A DNA stretch of 5,510 nt. It comes from Myroides sp. GTDB lineage: Bacteria > Bacteroidota > Bacteroidia > Flavobacteriales > Flavobacteriaceae. The translations under genes and the position numbers were made by a program. Under the pieces are notes generated by a model. That model was not told the origin of the DNA and did no database searches. It saw only the letters and a list, made by a program, of their open reading frames with translations. This document shows positions 1 to 5,419 of the stretch, piece after piece. The stretch lies in NCBI GenBank assembly GCA_018384465.1, contig JAHAYQ010000136.1, positions 1-5,510 of the forward strand, written 5' to 3'. Positions within the stretch are counted from its first letter, which is position 1, and the number at the start of each line of letters is the position of its first letter.

Positions 1-101
1 TTATTGGACAAAGAAATTTAAATCCTGTGCTTGACTCTTGTGGTTAAAAACAGGACATTTTAAATGGTTTATCGCATAGACATTTTAATTGGTGAATAAC
101 A
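1..101. mobile_element. Right end of a probable insertion sequence or transposon (partial)
   Basis: The last 26 bp (76-101) read inward, on the minus strand, as a terminus starting TGTTATTCACCAATT and running into AAATGTCTAT. A second copy of the motif lies further in at 53-70 (GGACATTTTAAATGGTTT). Iterated motifs of this kind beside a terminus are typical of ends bound by DDE transposases of the IS21, IS1202 and Tn7/TniA types. On the plus strand the frame beginning at base 3 stays open and stops with TAA at 45-47, just before the first motif (reading IGQRNLNPVLDSCG). This could be the tail of a transposase gene, but 14 residues cannot prove it. The style resembles IS1202-family elements, from memory only. 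The element continues off the left edge. Confidence 0.45.
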
Positions 102-106
102 TAATG

Positions 107-154
107 TGTTAGAACCCATTTAAAGTGTCTATATTCTCACCAATAAAAATGTCT
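107..154. mobile_element. Second, inverted transposon-type end facing the first across 5 bp
   Basis: Starting at 107, TGTTAGAACCCATTTAAAG runs on to TGTCTAT at 132. It matches the 26-bp terminus ending at 101 at 20 of 26 positions, in the opposite orientation. A second motif copy follows at 136-154 (CTCACCAATAAAAATGTCT), matching the inner motif of the other end after a one-base shift. The two termini are separated by TAATG (102-106), a spacer the size of a 5-bp target duplication or of an abutted-end junction. The rest of this element cannot be followed: the adhesin gene ends only 41 bp further on, so this is either a remnant or the left end of a larger unit that carries the pilus genes. Confidence 0.42.
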
Positions 155-194
155 AGTTTATGATGCATATCTAAATATTTGTTTAGTCACCATT

Positions 195-1196
195 TTAATA
201 TGTTACTGTCACGATAACACTATCAGTATAATCGCCAGGTGTACTACCAATAGTTATACCTGATGCAATTTTCCCATATACAGTACTTGACTGAGCAGAA
301 CCTATACCTGTTAGAGAAAGACCACCACTTCCCCCTGTGCTAGTAGTTCCACCTGTTTCACTCCAAAGATTACTAAAATTAGAATCCTTATAAAGTTGAT
401 AAGGGATATATTCAGTGGCAGTCGAATGTTTCATTCGCCGACTGCTACTATAATTATTACCATTACCTAAATATATTGTGTAATTTGTTGCATTATTACA
501 AGTCGTTGAAATAGCTCCAGATGCGTTATAATTATTTTTTGTTGATCCAATATCAGAGATGCTACCAAAATTTATTACATCTGTAGAATTGAGCTGACAT
601 ATTTTTGGAACAACATAGTTAGCTGTTAATGTAGTGCCACCAGAATCCCATCCACTACCAGTACTAGAACTAGTCCCTTCACATTGATTGGCAGAGCCAC
701 CTTGCATATCCCAATAAAGCTTAACTGCTGCAGTATACGTACCGACTGGATAAATATTGGTTGAAGAGGATCTTTTAGGTACAGTTACTGTTACAGAATA
801 ATCAATGACATTGTTATTTGCTACTGTAGTAACGGGGCCGTACCATGTATTAGAAGTTTGATTAGTTGAAGTTGAACCAGCACCGCCCACAGAAGCTATT
901 ACCGTATAAGGTAATGATGTTGAACTATTTGCAGTTGTTCTGCCTGTAAAAATTGTTTTCATGCACATATATTTTTCAACTTTCTTGGAACTACTTCCTT
1001 CAGTACAAGTTATTGTTCCTGTAAAGGTAATTTTAGCAAGACTATCCAAATTTGTAGCATTATAAGTATGGGTAGTTGTAGTTGTGCCAACTGGTATACA
1101 TGTAGCATGCGCTTTATTAAAAAACAAGCTTATAAACAGAATAAAAAAACTAATTATCAAAAACTTACACAAATTGGTCGAAATTATATTTTTCAT
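195..1196 (-). CDS. Two-domain tip adhesin of an archaic chaperone-usher pilus (CsuE-like, SCPU domain)
   Basis: This is the likely tip subunit that carries host- or surface-binding activity at the end of the fibre. The 333-residue reading begins MKNIISTNL, with a hydrophobic core at about 12-27 and a probable cleavage after NKAHA (residue 31). Residues 32-197 form a Ser/Thr/Gly-rich N-terminal domain with Cys at 33, 64, 78 and 172. Residues 200-333 are a pilin-type SCPU domain with Cys200 and Cys233, an NFGSI segment, RRM at 253-255, EYIPYQLY and a C-terminal PGDYTDSVIVTVTY. This domain aligns closely with the major pilin of the same operon. The length is close to that of CsuE-type tip subunits. 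It is last in the operon, 23 nt after the usher stop. An upstream in-frame ATG at 1229 adds 11 residues, overlaps the usher end by 10 bp and has AGGG eight bases before it, whereas 1196 has almost no Shine-Dalgarno match. I prefer 1196 because the signal peptide is more normal, but 1229 is quite possible. The binding target is unknown. Confidence 0.88.
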   Translation of the reverse strand: MKNIISTNLCKFLIISFFILFISLFFNKAHATCIPVGTTTTTHTYNATNLDSLAKITFTGTITCTEGSSSKKVEKYMCMKTIFTGRTTANSSTSLPYTVIASVGGAGSTSTNQTSNTWYGPVTTVANNNVIDYSVTVTVPKRSSSTNIYPVGTYTAAVKLYWDMQGGSANQCEGTSSSTGSGWDSGGTTLTANYVVPKICQLNSTDVINFGSISDIGSTKNNYNASGAISTTCNNATNYTIYLGNGNNYSSSRRMKHSTATEYIPYQLYKDSNFSNLWSETGGTTSTGGSGGLSLTGIGSAQSSTVYGKIASGITIGSTPGDYTDSVIVTVTY

Positions 1197-1219
1197 TGTA
1201 ACTTGATAGTTTGTGCAAA

Positions 1220-3661
1220 TTATTGACATACATATGGCCCTAATTTCTTTAATGAATAATGTTCACTACCATAATCAAAATGAACCTGACATGAACCCTG
1301 ATCTAGCAAATCAACATCAAGGATGTTTTTAGGTAGTAGACCTTGTACAAAAACCTCACCATCATAACCAATGAGTGCTGTATTTTCGCCATTAATCGTT
1401 ACGCTATAACCAGGCTGAATAGGGTTATTGTTTTTATCTACTAGTTTTACAACAGCAGATATTACTTGGTGAGCATCAAAGTCAATGTGTGCACCTTGGC
1501 GATACCCCACAATTACTTTCTGTGCAGTATTTGGCACTTCCCACTGCAACGGTAAATAGGTTGGATCAAGGAAAATATGATGGGTTTGGTAAGGTAGTAA
1601 ATTAGAAATTAAGAAACGACCTTGATGATCGGTTTTACCTAAATTAACACCACCATTTAGGATTTGGCTTTTTGGTCCTGCATTTGTAACAACTGCATAA
1701 CCATCTCCAATTTCATTTGCAGCAAAAACCCTTCCTGCAGCAAAAACGAGTGAACCTGTTGCAGATAACGAAGCCTGATCTATATCACTATATCGACTGT
1801 AACTAGCTGTGAGATAGGCAGGTCGAGCCCGATAATTTACATATGCTGAAGCATTGTTATTCGAACTTCTTTCATTGTGCTCAACATAGCCACCCCAACC
1901 TAATGAGCCAATTTCTGGGCCTGATAAGCCATTAAATTCTTGGCGGTAACTTGTAGTATTATCTGCATCTCTCGACATGCTCGTGATAGCATTAAACTTA
2001 AATGATGGGGTATAACGTAAAGCAATATAAGAACCATAATTTTTAGCATCATTAAAATCTTTATAAACCGATGCATATAAATTCCAGTTTTTACCAAGAT
2101 TTGCATTGAAGTTGGCAGATAAAAGGCTATATTGAGATTCTTGTGATTTTATCTTATTATAACCAACATAAACCCCATAACCATTATAAAAATTATAGCT
2201 TAATCCCGCCCGAAAGAGTTCATCAGCTAAAGCGCCTGATGTTAAAAAATTGTATTCTGCATCTTTTTCATTCTTATTATATCCATTTTCATAACGAACT
2301 TTTGAAACACGTGCTAGGTCATAATAATTATCAAAAACTTTTCTAAAGCTTGTATTAAATGAAATATCTTTATTAATCCGACCTTCTAACCCAATAGAAC
2401 TTAAATAACCATTTTCATCTTTATAGTTACTCAACGAAAAATCTGCATTTACAACGCCCAAACCCCATAAGTTTTGTGCAAAACCGATACCTGCATTAGA
2501 CAATCCATCAGTTGATGCTTCCATCCCACCACTTAACGTGAGCGATTGTTTAATCCCGTAACGAATCGATCCCGAACCAAAAAGCACCCCATCATCATAA
2601 TCATTCGAATAAGAACCATAATTGTAACGTGGCATACCAACATCTACAGAAAACTGATTAACACCTTTTGCTAAAACTTTAGGTGAAAAGTAGTATGCCT
2701 TTTTAACTAAATTTTGCTTTCCTGTAGCATCGGTTGTTACTAAAGTGACCTCATTTCCAGAAATAAGAGGTAACTGTTTAATATCGAATGGGCCAGAGGG
2801 CACTATTCCAGAATATACTTTTTGCTGATTAACATATAAATCAAGCGTTGATGGTAGTGCTGCTGATCCTGAGAATTGAGGTAATGCTGTAGTAATAATG
2901 TCTGAGCGTTGAGCATACGCACTTGACCATTGCGCACCACCTAAACGCACACTGTTACCCCAGTCAGTAGTGTTTGATGTAAAATCACCAATGGTATAAA
3001 GTCTAATTTTTATCGGATTAATATATTGCCATTTCGATTCTAACCGTACAAATTTATTATGGCTATAATCATTTAGATCATCACCATTATACAAAACACC
3101 TGTATAGAAATTGCCTAGCCGAGTGCTATAAAATGCTTCAGCAGATCCAGAAAAAACATTCTGTTCGTCATTAATCGTATTGTAAAGACTATAATTAATG
3201 ATCGCTGCATTCAATGGTTTTAAGTTTAATAGCTGATTTGGAGTCGCATTGGATCCTTCTAAATCTAGACTAAACCTAGTAAGCATCTCTTGAGGTACAG
3301 TTAAGTCTAAATTCTGATTACTTTCATCATATTTAAATTGAATTTTTTTATAATCATTTAAACAAATTAATTGTGTATCAGAAATATTCTCATCTAATAT
3401 TATTCTTAGTGCTCTTAAATGCTTTGCTAAAATATATAATTTACCATTATTATCTTTTTTAACCGCTGTTAAATCACTTGTATTTTCACTATTAACAGAT
3501 ACATTCAAAAACAAATTGATATTAGATTCTTTGTTAGTAATATTTTGTGGGATAATATCAGGGATAATTGGAGTCGTAGCATGAGTATCATCCCTTAACA
3601 TAGCATAAGCAGTTGTATATGGTATACAAATCAAACATGCTGCTAGAACCCCATATTTCAT
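1220..3661 (-). CDS. Outer-membrane fimbrial usher (FimD/PapC/CsuD family)
   Basis: This is the outer-membrane assembly platform that receives chaperone-subunit complexes and secretes the growing pilus through a 24-stranded barrel. At 813 residues it has the usual usher length and looks intact. A signal peptide ends near TTAYA (residue 20). A periplasmic N-terminal domain (about 45-145) is followed by the barrel (about 150-680). The plug region is recognisable at about 265-325, around STLDLYVNQQKVYSGIVPSG, PFDIKQLPL and GNEVTLVTTDATG. The Cys-poor, aromatic-rich barrel continues to AAGRVFAANEIGDGYAVV. Two C-terminal domains follow: residues 660-735 include the NLGKTDHQGRFLISNLLPYQ region, and the last domain holds INGENTALIGYDGEVFVQGL and a terminal cysteine pair at 791 and 812 (GSCQV and YVCQ). 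It follows the chaperone by 15 nt. Its AAAAGG Shine-Dalgarno overlaps the chaperone stop codon and sits a rather long 11 nt from the ATG, so translation is probably coupled and modest. Confidence 0.97.
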   Translation of the reverse strand: MKYGVLAACLICIPYTTAYAMLRDDTHATTPIIPDIIPQNITNKESNINLFLNVSVNSENTSDLTAVKKDNNGKLYILAKHLRALRIILDENISDTQLICLNDYKKIQFKYDESNQNLDLTVPQEMLTRFSLDLEGSNATPNQLLNLKPLNAAIINYSLYNTINDEQNVFSGSAEAFYSTRLGNFYTGVLYNGDDLNDYSHNKFVRLESKWQYINPIKIRLYTIGDFTSNTTDWGNSVRLGGAQWSSAYAQRSDIITTALPQFSGSAALPSTLDLYVNQQKVYSGIVPSGPFDIKQLPLISGNEVTLVTTDATGKQNLVKKAYYFSPKVLAKGVNQFSVDVGMPRYNYGSYSNDYDDGVLFGSGSIRYGIKQSLTLSGGMEASTDGLSNAGIGFAQNLWGLGVVNADFSLSNYKDENGYLSSIGLEGRINKDISFNTSFRKVFDNYYDLARVSKVRYENGYNKNEKDAEYNFLTSGALADELFRAGLSYNFYNGYGVYVGYNKIKSQESQYSLLSANFNANLGKNWNLYASVYKDFNDAKNYGSYIALRYTPSFKFNAITSMSRDADNTTSYRQEFNGLSGPEIGSLGWGGYVEHNERSSNNNASAYVNYRARPAYLTASYSRYSDIDQASLSATGSLVFAAGRVFAANEIGDGYAVVTNAGPKSQILNGGVNLGKTDHQGRFLISNLLPYQTHHIFLDPTYLPLQWEVPNTAQKVIVGYRQGAHIDFDAHQVISAVVKLVDKNNNPIQPGYSVTINGENTALIGYDGEVFVQGLLPKNILDVDLLDQGSCQVHFDYGSEHYSLKKLGPYVCQ

Positions 3662-3676
3662 AGCATTAAATGCCTT

Positions 3677-4384
3677 TTACAATACGATGGTTTTACCATC
3701 TACTACTAAAGTTACGCTATATTCATGATTAGCTTGAAATTTAAAATTATTTGCAATCGCATAACTTTTTGTCTGCTTATGTAAAATGTATCCATTCAGT
3801 GTGTTGACAGGTATCAAATAGGTCATTTTAGAAGTTTTATCAATAATAGAGAGACTACTAAGTAAAACGTGCCTGGTTCCAATATTATTTAAAATCAAAA
3901 ATGATTGATTTTCACTATTTTCAATTTTCCATTTAATTTCATAATAAGCATTTTTGTTCACTACAAAAAGTGGCATCGAAGAGCGAAGTAAAACATTTAC
4001 ACCTTGACTTACCTTACGGCTATCTGCCGGCTTAGGTAATTCATCCACAATAATACGATATGACTTTTCATTTGTAATAGGTGCCGAATTCAATCTTACA
4101 ACGCGTAAATTATAAGACCCTTCGGAAGCAAGTTTAAATATTGGTGGACTAATGACAATATCATCTGTCGGTATTAGTTGATCTTTTCCTTCTACTTGCG
4201 ACCATTCAAATGCGCGCACCTGAAAATCACTACTTTCAGTTGATTGATTATAAATATTTAGCGTGGTAGCCGACTGTGTATCTAAGAGTTCTAAACCGAT
4301 AGGCGATAAACGAATCGATGCAGCATAAATACAAACTGGCATACATAAAGAAATTTTCAGTAATGAGCTAAAAATACTTTTCAT
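3677..4384 (-). CDS. Periplasmic pilus chaperone (PapD/FimC/CsuC-like)
   Basis: This periplasmic chaperone donates its G1 strand to incomplete Ig-fold pilins and delivers them to the usher. The 235-residue protein has a signal peptide ending near CIYA (residue 21). Mature positions start with SIRLSPIGLEL; the early Arg25 is a candidate for the invariant basic residue that anchors the subunit C-terminus. The N-terminal Ig domain contains LNIYNQ, FQVRAFEWSQ, ISPPIFKL and the family signature SYRIIVDELP (108-117). The alternating hydrophobic G1 strand is VNVLLRSSMPLFV (129-141). The C-terminal domain begins at about 145, with ILNNIGTRHVLLSSLSI. The reading frame extends upstream to a TTG at 4390, but the ATG at 4384 is better: AGG lies six bases before it, while the TTG would have AGG directly against it. 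It is second in the operon, 65 nt after the pilin stop. Confidence 0.95.
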   Translation of the reverse strand: MKSIFSSLLKISLCMPVCIYAASIRLSPIGLELLDTQSATTLNIYNQSTESSDFQVRAFEWSQVEGKDQLIPTDDIVISPPIFKLASEGSYNLRVVRLNSAPITNEKSYRIIVDELPKPADSRKVSQGVNVLLRSSMPLFVVNKNAYYEIKWKIENSENQSFLILNNIGTRHVLLSSLSIIDKTSKMTYLIPVNTLNGYILHKQTKSYAIANNFKFQANHEYSVTLVVDGKTIVL

Positions 4385-4406
4385 TATCAACCTATCATTA
4401 AATAAA

Positions 4407-4438
4407 TATTAAGCTAGCAAATAATACCTAGCTTAATA
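4407..4438 (-). repeat. Perfect 11-bp stem-loop between the pilin and chaperone genes
   Basis: TATTAAGCTAG (4407-4417) and CTAGCTTAATA (4428-4438) are perfect inverted repeats around a 10-nt loop. They begin 12 bases after the pilin stop and end 22 bases before the chaperone ATG. In the transcript this folds into a hairpin not followed by a continuous U run, so it is not a full terminator. In many fimbrial operons such structures protect the 3' end of the pilin message or partly stop transcription. That role is inferred here. Confidence 0.7.
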
Positions 4439-4449
4439 CAACGCAACTG

Positions 4450-4971
4450 TTAATAAGTAACCGTCAATGTCACTACATCTGTATAATTACCTGCAGTTGG
4501 TAAAACACTTCCTGCTGGGATACGACCATAAACGTCAAGTGTCTGTGGAGTACCATTACCTGTAAAAGCTGTCGTGCCATCAACTGCAAGTGCAGCTGTA
4601 CGAGTTGTCGCTAAATATAAATCGTATGGAATAAATTCTGATGAACCACCCGCCATACGACGTACGCCACCTTGACTATTGCTACCAGCACCAAATGCAA
4701 CTGTATAAGCTGTACCGTTGTTACATAATACCTTGATAGAAGTTCCAGAAGTAGTAGTAGTGTCACCATCCACATTGGCTGTCAAAGAAGTGATTGTCCC
4801 AAAGTCAAGCACCGCATTTGCTACAGTGCCAGACGCATCGGTATTTACCGAACAACCTTTTGCAACTGTCGCTTTCACAGTTAATGTACCTGTTGTATTT
4901 TCAGCATTTGCGGCTTGAATACCGATTAGCCCAATTACTGCTAACGTAGCATAAGAAATAACCTTTTTCAT
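4450..4971 (-). CDS. Major pilin, spore coat U (SCPU) domain protein (CsuA/B-like)
   Basis: This is the likely shaft subunit of the pilus. The protein has 173 residues, with a classical signal peptide of MKKV then a hydrophobic core, cleaved after ANA (residue 23). The mature N-terminus GTLTVKATV (28-36) alternates hydrophobic residues, as expected of a donor strand. A single SCPU domain follows, with Cys40 and Cys83 as the expected disulfide, VLDFGTI, VLCNNGTAYTVAFGAGSN, RRM at 104-106, EFIPYDLYLATT, VYGRIPAG and the terminal GNYTDVVTLTVTY. It is first in the operon and has the best Shine-Dalgarno of the four (AAAAGGG, seven bases before the ATG), consistent with high output. The closest family parallel is the Csu pilin group, but the sequence differs from the CsuA/B I remember, so no symbol is given. 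Confidence 0.93.
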   Translation of the reverse strand: MKKVISYATLAVIGLIGIQAANAENTTGTLTVKATVAKGCSVNTDASGTVANAVLDFGTITSLTANVDGDTTTTSGTSIKVLCNNGTAYTVAFGAGSNSQGGVRRMAGGSSEFIPYDLYLATTRTAALAVDGTTAFTGNGTPQTLDVYGRIPAGSVLPTAGNYTDVVTLTVTY

Positions 4972-4978
4972 TTATGAA

Positions 4979-4985
4979 CCCTTTT
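4979..4985 (-). promoter_or_regulatory. Strong ribosome binding site of the major pilin
   Basis: AAAAGGG on the minus strand lies seven bases before the ATG at 4971. It is the strongest Shine-Dalgarno in the operon and fixes the pilin start. The weaker or more distant sites of the downstream genes fit a pilin-rich product ratio. Confidence 0.75.
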
Positions 4986-5067
4986 ACATCGAATTGTTAA
5001 TGAATATATGTGAAAAGAGCACACTAAACCTGTAAAACTAAATAGTGATATTCTTTACATTCAATGA

Positions 5068-5073
5068 ATTATA
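5068..5073 (-). promoter_or_regulatory. Candidate -10 box for the pilus operon
   Basis: The minus strand reads TATAAT here, an exact match to the sigma-70 -10 consensus, about 95 bp before the pilin ATG. At the normal 17-bp distance the -35 position reads TGGCTT, a poor match, so the promoter would need an activator or would be weak. An alternative -10 is TGTAAA at 5054-5059. Confidence 0.3.
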
Positions 5074-5082
5074 TTAAATTAA

Positions 5083-5098
5083 TGTGATACAAGCCACA
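5083..5098. promoter_or_regulatory. CRP/Vfr-like palindrome upstream of the pilus operon
   Basis: TGTGA-N6-CCACA on the plus strand (TGTGG-N6-TCACA on the minus strand) matches nine of the ten core bases of the CRP consensus TGTGA-N6-TCACA, and the flanks are A/T-rich. Its centre is about 42 bp before a start at the alternative -10 (TGTAAA, 5054-5059), which would be a class II activator position. Relative to the TATAAT box it would be centred near -30 and could repress. Acinetobacter encodes a Vfr/CRP-type protein, but binding here is unproven. Confidence 0.4.
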
Positions 5099-5131
5099 TT
5101 TTTTTATAAAAATGTTAATTTTAATGTAACC

Positions 5132-5163
5132 AGTCCGAATCATGCTTGAACACGCTTCGGACT
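5132..5163. repeat. Inverted repeat abutting the Xer site
   Basis: AGTCCGAA (5132-5139) and TTCGGACT (5156-5163) form a perfect 8-bp stem with a 16-nt spacer. The right arm ends exactly where the XerD-type arm begins. There is no T run on the plus strand. It could be an accessory protein site, a weak hairpin or a boundary left by an earlier recombination. Confidence 0.55.
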
Positions 5164-5191
5164 ATTTAACATAATGGCGGTTATACGAAAC
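5164..5191. other. dif-like XerC/XerD recombination site (pdif candidate)
   Basis: Read on the minus strand, this 28-bp site is a XerC-type arm GTTTCGTATAA, a 6-bp spacer CCGCCA, and a XerD-type arm TTATGTTAAAT. The XerD arm equals that of E. coli dif as I know it. The XerC arm fits the TTTCGTATAA form of Acinetobacter sites, and its inner ATAA pairs symmetrically with the TTAT of the XerD arm. The GC-containing spacer is more like the plasmid pdif sites that bound mobile dif modules than a chromosomal dif, whose spacers are usually AT-rich. No second full site is visible in the window, so the partner, if any, lies outside it. Confidence 0.82.
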
Positions 5192-5259
5192 GCAATTGTA
5201 ATAATACTGAAATATCAATAATTTAAGATAAAATAGAAAGTTAAAAGATCAGCAGAATC

Positions 5260-5288
5260 CCGGCTTGGAAACAAGTCGGCTTTTTTTT
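5260..5288 (+). terminator. Rho-independent terminator with no visible gene before it
   Basis: CCGGCTTG (5260-5267), a GAAA tetraloop (5268-5271) and CAAGTCGG (5272-5279) form an 8-bp stem with one G-T pair, followed by C and eight T. It is a textbook plus-strand terminator, but the 288 bp to its left on the plus strand contain no ORF above about 15 codons. A weak promoter, CTGAAA (5207-5212) and TAAAAT (5229-5234) with a 16-bp spacer, would give a transcript of roughly 50 nt. It may therefore end a small RNA, or be the leftover of a gene now lost. Confidence 0.8.
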
Positions 5289-5318
5289 AAACTGTTTTGA
5301 TATATTCCGCCAATAAAA

Positions 5319-5337
5319 TTGATTAATTTTTAATCAA
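5319..5337. repeat. Short AT-rich palindrome
   Basis: TTGATTAA and TTAATCAA are perfect 8-bp inverted arms around TTT. It could be an operator-like dyad or part of the adjacent repeat block. No gene start lies close enough within the window to link it to one. Confidence 0.4.
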
Positions 5338-5375
5338 ACTAAAACTTTTCTCAATGTTCCCTGACTTGCCAGGGC

Positions 5376-5419
5376 AAAAAATATCCCCAATTTCTGCGGA
5401 TAAAACTGGGATGTTTTTT
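5376..5419. terminator. Possible bidirectional terminator-like inverted repeat
   Basis: AAAAAATATCCCCA (5376-5389) and TGGGATGTTTTTT (5407-5419) pair with one bulged C and one mismatch-type pair across a 17-nt loop. The arms carry A and T runs on the outer sides, so each strand would give a hairpin ending in U residues. A smaller hairpin, CCCTG/CAGGG at 5359-5374, lies directly to its left. The stem GC core is short, so activity is uncertain. Confidence 0.4.

Noticed and set aside
23..55. TCCTGT and ACAGGA inverted repeat around a 21-base spacer
   Set aside because: Six-base arms at this distance are expected by chance in AT-rich DNA. The right arm is already part of the terminal motif region.
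94..104. XerD-like half site GAATAACATAA at the left end
   Set aside because: Nine of eleven bases match, but no XerC arm follows (the next bases after a 6-bp spacer are AGAACCC). The match is explained by the transposon terminus TAACA plus TAATG.
1900..2106. 68-codon minus-strand frame inside the usher gene
   Set aside because: It lies wholly within the usher on the same strand in another frame, has low-complexity composition and no recognisable domain or ribosome binding site.
2143..2346. 67-codon plus-strand frame opposite the usher
   Set aside because: It is antisense to an intact conserved gene. Its His/Tyr-rich composition is explained by the complement of the barrel codons.
4382..4390. 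TTG start for the chaperone at 4390
   Set aside because: AGG would directly touch the TTG, whereas the ATG at 4384 has AGG at a six-base spacing and starts a normal signal peptide.
4718..4918. 66-codon plus-strand frame opposite the pilin
   Set aside because: Its Val/Pro/Ala-rich translation mirrors the Thr/Gly/Asn codons of the pilin, and there is no independent evidence for it.
5009..5023. Second CRP-like dyad, TGTGA then GCACA
   Set aside because: The spacer is five rather than six bases and one half differs from consensus, so it is much weaker than the box at 5083-5098.
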